64,000 nucleotides of DNA from Ornithodoros turicata (Eukaryota > Arthropoda > Arachnida > Ixodida > Argasidae), in NCBI RefSeq assembly GCF_037126465.1, contig NC_088209.1, positions 124,001 through 188,000 of the forward strand. The letters run 5' to 3'. The notes under the pieces are model-generated. The model made no database searches and had not been told where the DNA came from. It worked only from the letters and a program-made list of their open reading frames with translations. How positions within the stretch are numbered: the stretch's first letter is position 1; each line of letters starts with the position of its first letter. A program made the translations under genes and the position numbers. Shown piece by piece: positions 9,475 through 20,304 of the stretch.

Positions 9475-10979
9475 ATGGAGAAGAAAAAGAAGACGGACAC
9501 GCATTGCTTCGCGCCGGGCTGCAAGACTGGATATCCCGGCAAACGCTTGGAGGATGGCAGGAAACTTTCCCTGTTCTCTGCACCAAAGGACGCAGAACGG
9601 AGACGATTGTGGGGGAGGAATTTGAAGCGCAAAGATAAACCACTGACGGAAACATCTGCAGTTTGTGAAAAACATTTTGAAGAACATTTTATTGTTCGTG
9701 ATTACGTACATGTGATCAACGGCAACGAAGTTCGACTTCCTCGAGGGCGGCCTACTCTGGCTGCAAACGCAGTCCCGACACTGCTGCCTGGACTTCCAAA
9801 ATACCTATCGAAGCCATCACCACAACCGAGACCTGAAAGGAAGCACCGTACCAGTCCCACAGAGTCTCGGAAAAAGAAGTTTCGTCTGTCACGTCCTGGT
9901 GCGAGCGACTTATTCACGGTCCAGGATGAAAACATGGACCCTAACGCATGTGCAAACTATGAACGAAATCTGTGTCGTGTCCGCGAGGAAGCAAAGGTTA
10001 CCGTTGGGCCAGGCGATCTTTGTCTGCTTTCCGAAAAGCTAACCATTCCTGAACTGTGGACAAAGCTGAACACCCCCGATCTAGACATGATTCTGTACAC
10101 GACAACTTGCATCAAAAAGGCTCCATTTGCCGTATTCCATACGAAGCTTGTGCAGTTCGTTACGGATGGTCAGAATTGTATCAAAGGCCACTGCTATTAC
10201 AACGGGATGGAGAAAACGTCGAGGCAGATCAACTTAGTCGATGAGGCACAGGATTTACTGAGAGAAGCTGACAGTTCACATTTGTGTATAGGTGCAATGT
10301 GTGCAATGACATACCAAGAATTGAGCCAGCAACTGACTGATAAAATGAAGAACACTGTTATTGTGACAAATGGCCATGTCTTCAACAAGGCTTGCCTTGG
10401 TACAGTCACAGCTAAAGGTAAGCATGGTCACCTTATCACCTCCCCTGGGTGCGATTCAGAATTCCAGTCTGTATCAAAATGTGTTTTCTTTACTGTGGTG
10501 TTTCTTATTTTCTTCTAGGAGGCTGCTGCATTCATTGCAGATACCTAAGGAAAGCCCTATTGACAAGAAAGTCAAACATAAAGAAAAAGAAGGCTACACG
10601 CAACTTCTCCCAGCGTCTCAAGATTTCCAGCCAGAAGAGCAAACGGTTGTCTCAACGTCTGTGCACCCTCACAAATCTGGTCAGCACCATGCGTGAAGAA
10701 AATTCGAAGATTAATGAACAGGCCTTCCAGCATAGAATTGAGTCGTTGTCAAGAAAACAACAGGAAGCTGCCATGCACATGTTCAAAGCAGCAAAAAGGA
10801 AAAGCCGGAAGGGGATGACCTACTCGAAGGAATGGATCCTTGAGTGCATCATTATGCGCATGAAAGGTCCCAAACTGTACGAGCATATGCGCAAGCACAA
10901 CATACTTACCTTGCCCAGCAAGGTTACGCTGCAGAAATACCTCAGATCATATAGGCTTCTAGAGCACTGTACTTTCTAG
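9475..10979 (+). CDS. THAP-domain, P-element-type protein (two exons, C-terminally truncated)
   Basis: This is a DNA-binding protein of the THAP/P-element transposase family. Exon 1 (9475-10417) starts MEKKKKTDTHC. Its THAP finger spans residues 9-80, with CFAPGC, a Trp in LWGRN, CEKHFEE and an AVPTLLPG end box. Exon 1 then ends at a donor AAAG|GTAAGC. A T-rich tract and acceptor CTTCTAG precede exon 2 (10519-10979), and splicing in phase 1 keeps the frame, giving 467 aa. Exon 2 reads a Lys-rich region, a coiled-coil-like stretch (QRLCTLTNLVSTMREEN) and the P-element helix-turn-helix region (SKEWILECIIMRMKGPKLY, TLPSKVTLQKYLRSYR). It stops shortly afterwards, so the RNase H-like catalytic domain of a full transposase is missing. 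It could be a truncated transposon or a domesticated regulator. No frame lesion is visible. Confidence 0.75.
10418..10518 (+). other. Predicted 101-bp intron of the THAP gene
   Basis: Donor GTAAGC and acceptor TTTCTTATTTTCTTCTAG bound it. Splicing joins the exon frames at a split Gly codon. Without splicing the upstream frame stops just inside exon 2. Confidence 0.75.
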
Positions 10980-11160
10980 CTACCATAGCGCCAGCGCGCT
11001 CAGTGGCTCCCGACCTGCTGCCTGCGCTGGCCAGCGGGAGCAGCGGCGCTGCGGCAGCAGGTTGTCTACGAAACAACGAGCGCGCTGCCCTAGTAGACGG
11101 AAACTTGCCATCCATTGACAGCGCTGGCAGCGGCGCTGCTTTAGTAGACGCAGCCACAGT
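10956..11160. repeat. GC-rich repeat-bearing junction at the 3' end of the THAP gene
   Basis: The coding frame ends abruptly in sequence shared (inverted) with 7040-7055, followed by CAGCGGCGCTGC-type repeats. 11140-11155 is the exact inverse of 4881-4896. This suggests that the truncation of the THAP protein was made by a rearrangement or element end. Confidence 0.45.
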
Positions 11161-12011
11161 CTACTTCAGGAGGCGAGCGAAGTCCACGAGTGCGCGCGTT
11201 TCACAGATGAGCATCTTCTTCTCGTTCCTGCGATGCACCGTGGGTCACACAGTCACGGGAAATACTTTTGTCGTTACGAACACTCTCTTCTTAGTCACTG
11301 TATTTTAAAATGCGACAGCGTTCGAAAGTGTTCCTCAGGCGTCAGCTCACCAAGCATTCTCGCTCCGACTCGGCAAGAATGTCCGTAGGTTGACACTTTA
11401 TCGGAGATCAGTACATGGCCAGAGTCACTATAACTCACGAACAAACCCGCGCATACACTTCCTCTTTGGTCGTTGTGCTCAACCGACATCGGCGAGCCGC
11501 GGAGACGCAGCGACCTTGCTTGGAGCTGCCCGCCTGGCCGACTGCCCGGGCCCGGCCGCCCGGCCCGCGAAAAGTGGGAGGCTCCTTTCGGCTGTAGCCT
11601 GAGTCACACGGGCGGAGCCTCGTGACGTCACACGTCATGTGAACATCTCGACATCCCCGCAGCCTTTGTGAATGTTTTTCCCGCGTGACACGCTCTGGTG
11701 TGGGGAAGTCGCGAACGGGTGGAACGTGAAATGGTGATACACGTGGCGCTGGGCTCCACTGACTGGACTCTTACAAAACAGTTGTCTTGTGATTTCGCGA
11801 ATTTGTCTCGAACCTACTTACCGTTGAACATGAGAGCTGATGTTCTGAGGCTGGAACATAGAAGGGACAAATACATACAAAGCAATCCAGAAGATGTGGG
11901 TTCGAGTCCTACAGCTGGCTAACCTTTTCAGTGACTGTCATCGTTCATCTACTTACCGTTGTTCGTGCCACATGCTGACCTTGTGCTAGGATGCACGACC
12001 TGACACGCGCA
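11161..12011. other. Intergenic region with two dispersed-repeat patches
   Basis: 11585-11625 (GGGAGGCTCCTTTCGGCTGTA and onward) is the inverse of about 21330-21380. 11893-11940 (GGTTCGAGTCCTACAGCTGG and onward) matches 21542-21590 directly. GGTTCGAGTCC is a good Pol III B-box, so the second patch looks like the remnant of a tRNA-derived SINE. Confidence 0.5.
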
Positions 12012-12430
12012 CAGGGCCGGCGGTAGGGGGGGAGTAAGGCGCGATCGCCTTAGGCCCTTACTTATTTTTACCCCTTACACCCTTTGTTCCCTTTCTTTGG
12101 CCTTTGTTCCCTCTCTTCTGTTCTTGGGCCCTTACCTAGGATTACTTTTTTTTAAATATCAGCTTTTTACTTAATCGCACACGCGATCTTCGACTGAAAC
12201 AGGAATGAGAGAAGTGTTATGTGCCATTCCGTCATGTGATGAGAAAAAGTCCCACTTTTAAGAAAAATCCATCAACCCTGTAAGCTATACTGAGGATTTC
12301 GCACCCTCCTCTCCTGCTGCCATTTCCGAGACTGCTAAATCTCCCCCTGCGAAAATCTTATCACTTCTTATCTTTTCATTACTGCTGGTGTGAAACAGGC
12401 CCCGCACACCCCTATATAGTACCGGCCCTG
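12012..12430. mobile_element. hAT-like MITE with TIR CAGGGCCGG
   Basis: The left end CAGGGCCGGCGGTA and right end AGTACCGGCCCTG are inverted. The 419-bp interior repeats CCCTTACACCC / CCTTTGTTCCC motifs and lacks a coding frame. Flanking octamers (CACGCGCA and TGCGCACG) are similar in composition but not an exact duplication. Confidence 0.55.
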
Positions 12431-14503
12431 TGCGCACGCCATATGTTTTTGCAAAGAAATGAAGGTGAGACTGCTAACTCGATTGCTTTTTCCGTAACCT
12501 GAAGGGTGGCAGGTGCTGCGCGAAAGCCCCTCTATTAAAAAGTCACGTGCTTTGCCATTTTGTCTAGCTTGACAAACATAGCCACGCATTTGCCTCGCCC
12601 CTTCCCCCACGTGTGCCTGCAATACAATAGGAATGGAACCATCGGACCATTTGAAGCGGCTCGTTGAGCTGGGAGCTCTAGAATTATTTCAGAAGCGCAA
12701 TATGTAGGCTTGTAGACACACGCATGATGCGAAGATGTGTTGAAATTGAACTATTGTGCATTTATAGCCACGCCCTCGCGTTCCACAGCCTCATACGCTT
12801 GCCCTATAGAAATTGCTGCGTTGTACGAAAGCTGCAGAAGCTTCTTGCTAAGGCAAACTGAGGCCTATAGCCCGAAGTAGTATCAGTGCAACAAATTGCT
12901 TCTACGATACACTGCATACTGCAATCCAACCATTAGAGGGATCTTGTCGGTTTCCGTTTTTGATTTATATGATTTGTCAACTTCTCTTTCCAGGTAGGGC
13001 ATGTGCAGATACAAAACACAGGCACCACGTCATAGAAGGAAAAGTTGTATTATTTATAACTTCTGACAGTGCACCTTAGAAATAGAAGTAAAGGCAGAAA
13101 TTTCCTGAAAATATGGAACCCCACAGACAATATCTTTTTTTCTTCAGATGTGCTACTGACTTGACAGCGTCATATTAATGGGTATCTGTAGTTCGGGTAG
13201 AGCATATCTAGATGCAGCACTAATAAAACAACCAAGCGGTAAAAGCAGTTACCTTGTAGCAAACACAAAACACCACTTATATCGAAGTGCGTTCGGGAAC
13301 TGTCGGGCTACTTCCCTGCATTTCCTCATACCCTTTGTTGCACAAACTATGCCCTTTAACATGATCTCTTTCACCTTGACTTTGTGTTGTGCTTACCTTA
13401 TCTTGGTATTTAGTATCACTTAGCACATGTTGAAAGAAAAACTTGAGATATAAGGTATATTTCCTGTCATCTTCACCGTGCTTGCTACAATATCCTGCAC
13501 ATTCACGTACTGTCACCTTGATCAGCACTGAGCCTCACGGTGGAAGCAACAGTGTACATATAATGGTGGAAGCACTAATCCGTACTGACGGGGATGTCAC
13601 ATGTCGCTCGCAGTGCTCCAGCACGGAATCCCACACGGCCCCGGGAACGCCAGTGCTCCTTGCTGTTTGTTCTTTTCAGTGCACTGAAATGTGGCAGGCA
13701 ATCTGCTTTCCTTTTGGCTGTGCCTGAACAACCTTTCACAGGGGAGCTCCTAATATGAAGCCTTGCTGCATAAGCTTTGGAGTTGATGTAGTATTCCATG
13801 CATTCACAGTTCAGCATAGGTATCAAAAGGAACAGAAATGTGGCTATTTGTTTTAATTGTCTAATTGTTTGTGTGTTTTAATTGTGAATGGGCAGGGGCA
13901 CATCCAGTTTCTTTCTTTTTACGTGGTTCAAGACCCTGTCCACTCGATGTACCCCTGAATATGGGTTATGACATAGGTACAAGAACTGTGGACAACATAT
14001 ACCATACAGGCACATTACAGACCTGGTTCCCTTCCTCACTCTGCCGATGTGGCTTCACCTTGTGGCGGTCTCTTCCAAAGACGGATCCTTTGCTGACTAA
14101 TCCGACGACAGTGAACGGGGACGAAAGAGAGACAGGCACAGCCCCTTGAGTTGTGGAGAAGTGAAGTTTTCCCCCAGTAAAGGCATTAAGTAGGAAAATA
14201 GATAATTTCATTTAGAAGGGCAAATGTAACCACATTAGGATGTATGAGAAAAAGACACAACCAGAAGTGGGCAACTGCCCTTGTGATCTTTGTCCTCACC
14301 TCATTTTTATGGAGAGAGAATTTACCTCACCTTAAAATGTGTTTGTGAACGTGATTACTGTGTGCCAAGATGTAGGTTCATGTGTCAATCCAACTGTACA
14401 GTGGAAGGGAGACTCTAATGCACTGGGTTACTGCCTTCGTAGTTAATTTTGGAATTAAACATTACTGAAGGCAATGCCCTCCTCACCTGTATAAGCCACC
14501 GTG
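12431..14503. other. Intergenic, nothing firmly recognised
   Basis: Only short frames without recognisable domains. No repeats shared with other parts of the window were noticed. Confidence 0.4.
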
Positions 14504-14562
14504 GGATCCCAGGTGAAAAATGTCTGCAACCCCAAATGGTTTATGAAAGGATTTCCACTTGA
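14504..14562. mobile_element. Left half of a palindromic MITE (split by LINE)
   Basis: GGTGAAAAATGTCTGCAACC, ATGGTTTATGAAAGG and ATTTCCACTTGA here are the inverse of 20305-20396. Removing the LINE leaves a hairpin of about 140 bp with arms of about 60 bp, the form of a fold-back MITE. Confidence 0.8.
14550..14562. repeat. Target-site duplication of the LINE, 3' side (GATTTCCACTTGA)
   Basis: Exact 13-bp match to 20292-20304. Confidence 0.88.
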
Positions 14563-14797
14563 TGTTTGTTTGTTTGTTTGTAAGAAAAAAAAACAAGGAG
14601 AAATTGAACTCGTCTCCCGACTTGTTCTGCTACTCCTAACAAAAATTATCACCCCACCCCACCCCCCAAAACTACTTTCCAGGTCCTCTACTCTCAAGTT
14701 CGCTATTCACTGTTCAGAAGTCCACTATCCACATGTTCACTAGAAGTCCACAATTAAACACTATTCACAATTATCCCAAGATCATGCACACAGGATG

Positions 14798-17700
14798 CTA
14801 GAGGGTTGTATCCATCCCACAGCTCTGGACAAATTTCACAAGTGCCGCCAAGGCAGCATCCCTCGTGTTCGGTGCCCAAAGTCCCAACACCTTCACTATA
14901 TCGAAGACCCTGCTGTCTAGCCGATCAAGTGTAGCTTTCAGTGTAGCTCTTTGAGATGCATACCTAGTGCAGTGCATTATAATATGCTCACTATCCTCCA
15001 CTGTTGCACAAACTGAACAATTCGATGAGTCGGCTCTTCCAACTTTATGAAGAAAATGACGGCCATAAGGCACATTCAAGCGACACCGGTGTAAGAACGT
15101 CTGAACAGAGCGCGGTAACGTAGAGGGAACACAGAACTTCAGCTCCGGATCTATGCGATGTAGCAGCGACGAATCGCTCTGCAATTGCACCCATCTCTGT
15201 CTGCACATTTCCTGCGACAATGACCTTAATGAAGATGTAACATCTGACTTTGAGTATGTCACCGGATGTAGTGTTGAAGATAGGTGTGCTATGTCCGCTA
15301 GTTCGTCTGCTGCTTGATTCCCTCCTATACCCACATGTCCAGGAATCCACTGCAGAGTTACTTTGTGGCCGGCGACTCTACATTTGTTGTATTCATGGAG
15401 TATTTGGTGAACTGTTGGTGTCATACAGCCATTTCCCAAGAATGAAAGCATGGCTTGGAGTCCGGCTTTTGAATCGCTGTATACCACCCACTCGGCAGGT
15501 GTCTGTTGTGCTACTACGTACTGCATTGCCAGCTGGATGGCCACCAATTCTGCTGTTGTTGAAGTTGTTTTGTGCGACAGTCGTGCCATTCCCTCTTTCC
15601 TGTGCAGTGGAACCACAAAAGCAGATGCTGAGCGTGATGCCGTCGTCGATCCGTCAGTGAAAATAGCAATGCTGCTACAGTGACGCTCCATCATAGATAG
15701 ACAATGCTGTCTCAGCACTGTCGTGGGCAAAGTGGACTTGGGGTGGTGTACTCCAGGCACGGAGATGCAAATCCGGGGTAGCTCTAGAGTCCAAGGGGGG
15801 TGCTGAGTCGCTCTTGGAGGCTGTGTTTTTGGCAAGTTGCGCTGGTAAGGAGCAATGACTTTGTAGAAGTCAGAATTTCGGCATCTCAATTTCCGTGCCA
15901 GGGGGTGTTTGTCATGGCGCAGATTCAGGCGCAGATAGTGGCGCACTATTTCTTGCGTTCTCAGCACCTCTACAGGCAGTTCTCTAGCTTCTGCTATTGC
16001 CAAAACATTGGAGGTGGCTCGAGGTACCCCGAGGCAGATTTTCAGACCTCTTGTTAAAACTCTCTGTAGTGTCCTCTCTGCTGTGTTGCTTATCCCATAT
16101 AGTACAGGTAGATGGTAAGCCACCATTTGCCGAATAAGCGCCCGATGTACCGTAAGTAGGGACTTCGTTGACATTCCCCAACGGGGGCCGGAGAGACGAC
16201 GAAGCACGTTGACCCGTGCCTCAGACCGCTCCTGAAGATGTTTTATGTGAGCAGACCATGATAGTCGAGCGTCAATAACGACTCCCAAGAAGCGGTGATG
16301 AGACACCCTCTGAATTGGTAGACCATTGAGAGTCAGTTGAAGACTCTTCATTCTTTTCCGAGTAAACGGGATAAATACCGTCTTCTCGACAGATACGTCC
16401 ATGCCTCTGTCCGAGAGGAAGCATACCGTGCAATCTAACGCATTCTGGAGTCGCTGTTGCAAAGCAGGCAATTGCGCCCCAGACGTCCATATACATATAT
16501 CGTCAGCGTAAATGCTGATGTAGACCTTCTTGGGTAAACGGTGCGGTAAATCTGCCATGATTACATTAAACAGCAGAGGGCTCAGGACCCCACCCTGCGG
16601 CACTCCGCTACCGAGGTCGTGATAATTACTGTTCCCGTCCTCGGTCTGTATGTACACAGACCTTCCTTGAAGATAGTCAGCAATCCACCGCAGAGCCCGA
16701 CCCCTTATCTCCCGAATGTACAGACCATGTAGCACGTGGCCGTAGCTCACCGTATCATATGCGTGTTTAATGTCAAGGAAAGCTGCCAGAGTAGTTCGGT
16801 TTTGGGCGCGTTCGTGTTCAACAAAAGTGACGAGGTCCAAAACACCATCCATAGTAGCCCTGCCCTGTCGGAAACCAGACATACATTCCGGAAGCATCTT
16901 CTGGCTTTCTAGGACCCACTCTATTCGACCAAGGATCATTTTTTCCATGACCTTGCACAGGCAGCTTGATAAGCTAATTGGTCTGAAAGATGCTATATTC
17001 CTGGGAGATTTTCCTGGTTTCAACAAAGGTACCACTTTAGAGATTTTCCAGCCAATTGGGAGCTTGCCATCGTTCCAACTCTTATTAATGATACCTAACA
17101 ATGCCTTCAGAGCGGAGGGTCCTAAGCCAGCGATGTGTTTGTATGTAATACCGTCCGGACCTGGGGAAGATTTGCTTCGCCTTGATCCTATAGCTGCCTC
17201 CAGCTCTGTTAGACTGAAATCATTGTCGAGGGACGTACACGGGGCGCTATCGGTTAGCACAGTGCTCCTTGTAGCATTTTCCACAGATGCCTTGTATGCA
17301 CGCGTCAGAGAGGAGGTAGATGGCTTCGTCAGTAGGCTACAAAACTCATTTGCAATAGACCTCTCGTCGGTATTGAGGTGAACAGACAGCGCCCTGGAAG
17401 GGTACGATTGCGTAGTGTTTACTGTTCCGAGTGTCTGCATTACCTGCCATAGGCGTGTCGTAGGTGTGAACGGTGATAGTGATGAACAGAACGATCTCCA
17501 CTGTAGTTGAGACAATCGTTGTAAGTGCCGCCGTATTACACGCTGCAGCCGACATGCTTCCCTATAATCGACTTGATTTCCTGTTCGGCGAAACCTCCTC
17601 TCTGCTCTGCGTCGAATCGCTCGTAGCCTCTCATACTCTGCGTCTACGCGCGTGTGCGTGTTAGGAGCTATGACGACCTTCGAGGCTCCGTCTGCTGTTT

Positions 17701-18478
17701 TCTTCACAGCAGCGACAAACTCTTCCTCTGTAGTTGCATCTGCGACATCTATAGCTGATTCGGTTTTATACAGCCTCCAGTCCACTACACGGACGCGGTG
17801 ATGTTGTTTCTCAGAGCCGAGCATACGATGTCTAACGAGAATGGGCATATGGTCGCTCCCCAAGGAGTCAACGTGCGTAGACCATTCGATGTGGCGTGCA
17901 ATGTCCGTGGAGCAGATCGTAACATCTATTGAGCTGTGACAACGCGGTCCGCGGAAGAAAGTGGGCGACCCATCGTTGACGGAGGTGAGGTGTAATTCTT
18001 CTAATAGTGTTTCAAAAATTTTGCCACGAGCGTCAGTGTGCCTGCTTCCCCACAATACACTATGGGCGTTCATATCGCCACACACGATGACAGGAGGAAC
18101 ACCACTCAGCAAGTCTCTTACCTGTTCCACTGTGACTTTTGCGTTGGACACTATATATGCACTAGTCACTGTAACGAAGACGTTGTTCAGTCTGATGCGG
18201 CACGTCACGTATTCGAAGTCTTCGTCGGTGGACGCACGTAGGAGAGCACATGGTATGTCCTTTCTCACACATAACATGGCTCTGCTGGGGTGATTCATCG
18301 AGTGAGAGTGGTATGTCTCATAGCCTGACAGCCTGAACCTGTCGTTTACCCTAGGTTCACTTAGGGCCAGTACTGGAAAACGATTACGATGAACAAAATT
18401 GCGGAAGTCGCCCATTTTCTGCTGTAGACTATTACAGTTCCATTGGAATATAGTGGCAGACTTATTCACTTTAGCCAT
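14798..18478 (-). CDS. LINE ORF2: endonuclease, reverse transcriptase, RNase H (1226 aa)
   Basis: This is the replication enzyme of the LINE, acting on its own RNA by target-primed reverse transcription. The N-terminal APE-type endonuclease shows NCNSL, SEPRV, CGDMNAHS, SSIDVTI and the catalytic SDH. The reverse transcriptase shows FRPISLSS, GFRQGRATMDG, FLDIKHAYD, GVPQGGVLSPLLFN and the active site YADD, then RFLGVVID. An RNase H domain follows with FTDGS, TAELVA, YSDSKAG and IPGHVGIGGNQAADELA. A C-terminal Cys/His cluster (CSVC...H...HC) ends the protein. All catalytic residues appear present and the frame is open throughout. The ATG at 18478 lies 58 bp after the ORF1 stop. Confidence 0.92.
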   Translation of the reverse strand: MAKVNKSATIFQWNCNSLQQKMGDFRNFVHRNRFPVLALSEPRVNDRFRLSGYETYHSHSMNHPSRAMLCVRKDIPCALLRASTDEDFEYVTCRIRLNNVFVTVTSAYIVSNAKVTVEQVRDLLSGVPPVIVCGDMNAHSVLWGSRHTDARGKIFETLLEELHLTSVNDGSPTFFRGPRCHSSIDVTICSTDIARHIEWSTHVDSLGSDHMPILVRHRMLGSEKQHHRVRVVDWRLYKTESAIDVADATTEEEFVAAVKKTADGASKVVIAPNTHTRVDAEYERLRAIRRRAERRFRRTGNQVDYREACRLQRVIRRHLQRLSQLQWRSFCSSLSPFTPTTRLWQVMQTLGTVNTTQSYPSRALSVHLNTDERSIANEFCSLLTKPSTSSLTRAYKASVENATRSTVLTDSAPCTSLDNDFSLTELEAAIGSRRSKSSPGPDGITYKHIAGLGPSALKALLGIINKSWNDGKLPIGWKISKVVPLLKPGKSPRNIASFRPISLSSCLCKVMEKMILGRIEWVLESQKMLPECMSGFRQGRATMDGVLDLVTFVEHERAQNRTTLAAFLDIKHAYDTVSYGHVLHGLYIREIRGRALRWIADYLQGRSVYIQTEDGNSNYHDLGSGVPQGGVLSPLLFNVIMADLPHRLPKKVYISIYADDICIWTSGAQLPALQQRLQNALDCTVCFLSDRGMDVSVEKTVFIPFTRKRMKSLQLTLNGLPIQRVSHHRFLGVVIDARLSWSAHIKHLQERSEARVNVLRRLSGPRWGMSTKSLLTVHRALIRQMVAYHLPVLYGISNTAERTLQRVLTRGLKICLGVPRATSNVLAIAEARELPVEVLRTQEIVRHYLRLNLRHDKHPLARKLRCRNSDFYKVIAPYQRNLPKTQPPRATQHPPWTLELPRICISVPGVHHPKSTLPTTVLRQHCLSMMERHCSSIAIFTDGSTTASRSASAFVVPLHRKEGMARLSHKTTSTTAELVAIQLAMQYVVAQQTPAEWVVYSDSKAGLQAMLSFLGNGCMTPTVHQILHEYNKCRVAGHKVTLQWIPGHVGIGGNQAADELADIAHLSSTLHPVTYSKSDVTSSLRSLSQEMCRQRWVQLQSDSSLLHRIDPELKFCVPSTLPRSVQTFLHRCRLNVPYGRHFLHKVGRADSSNCSVCATVEDSEHIIMHCTRYASQRATLKATLDRLDSRVFDIVKVLGLWAPNTRDAALAALVKFVQSCGMDTTL

Positions 18479-18536
18479 TATATGGGTTCGTTGGACTTTG
18501 TGCGAAGGTGTCGCGCCAAATGTACGAACGAGACCT

Positions 18537-20046
18537 TTAGAGTAGGCTCAGGACTGCCGATTCGAATGGCAAGATGAGCTGTATGATACGTCGTGCATTC
18601 CCGGGAAGCGCGTCCAATGAGCATAACTGGCATAAAGCCGCAAATAACATTGTTGCAATAGTTGCTGCGAAGCTAGTGTACGTTGGCATGGCTTCGGTGG
18701 CATTGGTCGATGGCATTGCATTGGTCGATGAACGATGCTGTTGGTTATCACCAGGATGAGCCAACTTATTGTGTGGCATGCACCCACTTCTTGCTGAGTG
18801 CGGGACGGGTGCTACGAGTGCGCTGGGTGAATCTTCCACCTGTTCCCATACTGCCTGTGAATATGGCTTAGTCTCGTGCTCTCGTTCAGTAGATGTCTGA
18901 TATTGTATTTGCTGGAGGGGAGCATGATTGCGTGCATCGTTATGTCTTGATCTCTCTGTAGTTTCAGACAAGCAAGGGAAATCTGATATTACATCCCGCT
19001 GTTCATTTGCTACCGCCATTGCTGGCAGTGCTACTGGTTGTGTGAGCTGTCTGTGTGCCTTGTGCGACATGTGGGTCCGCTGGTGCGTTGCGTTCTCTGA
19101 CCTATTTTTATCCTTATGTTTTCCGTTCACTGTTTGCTTCGCCTGCCTGTATGAGCTATTTGAGCGGGACCTCTCCCTTGCGATGCGCCGCTGCATCCTG
19201 AGCTTAGGACATTCTTTCGCAGTAGCAGGGTGGTTTCCTCCGCAGTTTACACAAATGGGTTCCTTAGTCCTACATTCCTCATCTCCGTGGTTGGTGCCGC
19301 AATTGGCGCAAAGTTGTCTGTTGCTGCAGCACGTCGCGATATGTCCATAGCGGTAACATTTATCACACTGTAGCGTTCGTGGCTGGTAGCGGTAGACATG
19401 CATGCTGACCAGCTGGAAGGTGATTTGCTGCGGAGGGTTGTCGCCAAGAAAAGTAACCCTTACAGCACCGGCACCTCTTTTGATACGGCGTGCTGCAAGG
19501 ACTGGGGTGTCACTTTTGATGCTTTTTTAAAATTTGGGCATCATCGAGAGAGATGTCGATATCTTTGAGTACCCCAAAAGAAGAGTTCTGTGGGCGTGGC
19601 TCGTAGGCACGCACAGGTATTGTGCATATACTCGTCAGTTTCAGCAGGGTAATCTTTGCAGTTGGATTGACGACGTCAACTGCTATGATGTTCCTTGATG
19701 GGTTTCGACGAATTTCTTTTATTCTTCCTGGAAGTTCTGAGGTAAGATACTCGGACAACTTCAAGTGGTTCATCTTCGCTAGTTGCGCATCCCGTTGAAT
19801 AGGTGCAAAGATGACAGTCGTTCCTTCTACTGAGAGTATCCTTCTGTCATTCCCCAGGGTCGCTTTGCGTGGACGTTTCTTCTTAATCTCGGTGAACCCA
19901 CCTTCTTCATCGGAAGTGGTATTGAGGGTTCTTGACGGATCGAAGCCTGTCGCTGGCCTCTTCATGTTGCACTTTTGTATGTTGCCATCAATGGTGTTAT
20001 CGCTGTCCGCGGAATATGAATTACTTATCGTTTCTGTGCTCGACAT
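18537..20046 (-). pseudogene. LINE ORF1: gag-like RNA-binding protein with one frameshift
   Basis: This is the nucleic-acid-binding partner of ORF2 that packages LINE RNA. Translation starts at the ATG at 20046 (MSSTETISN) and runs through a basic region (KKKRPRK) and an RRM-like middle segment. It stops at 19510, just after a TTTTAAAAAA run near 19522-19532. Dropping one A from that run lets the frame continue to 18537 through three zinc knuckles: CDKCYRYGHIATC, CANCGTNHGDEEC and CVNCGGNHPATAKEC. A homopolymer indel may be a real mutation or a sequencing error. The intact product would be about 500 aa, usual for I-group ORF1. Confidence 0.85.
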
Positions 20047-20291
20047 GTCTTCATCGTTTCCCCGATTCCATACTGTAGAGTGCACAGGCGCACAGGTGCG
20101 CGTGGAGCGCACCTTTGCCCGATAGCCAGGCAGTATATCGGGAGGTACTCGGAGTTAGTCGCAACGAAGGTAACACAAACCTTGTCTAAGTGTTCCTGTG
20201 GCTGGAGAGGAGTTAGGAATACGTTAGGCTTAGAAATGAAGAGCTGTCAAAATTATCCGACTACACTGCGTGATCGTCGTCGTCGTCAAAA

Positions 20292-20304
20292 GATTTCCAC
20301 TTGA
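20292..20304. repeat. Target-site duplication of the LINE, 5' side (GATTTCCACTTGA)
   Basis: Exact match to 14550-14562. Confidence 0.88.

Larger units (their letters stand above)
14563..20291 (-). mobile_element. Full-length I-group LINE, 5.73 kb
   Basis: The element runs on the minus strand from TTTTGACGACGACGACG (20291 downward) to a tail of (AAAC)n at 14563-14580. An exact 13-bp target duplication lies on both sides. It carries a gag-like ORF1 with zinc knuckles and an ORF2 with endonuclease, reverse transcriptase and RNase H, the gene order of the I superfamily (I, Ingi, LOA and relatives). The 5' end is complete, with a 5' UTR of about 245 bp. The only lesion seen is one extra A in ORF1. 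The intact ORF2 and exact duplication point to a recent insertion. Confidence 0.9.

Noticed and set aside
4881..11155. One 6.3-kb P-like element bounded by GGCTGCGTCTACTAAA
   Set aside because: The 16-bp inverted pair is exact, but the flanks show no target-site duplication and several other inverted arms lie inside. Kept only as an observation.
16770..17381. 203-aa plus-strand frame over the LINE
   Set aside because: It is the antisense shadow of the intact ORF2 and has no domain of its own.
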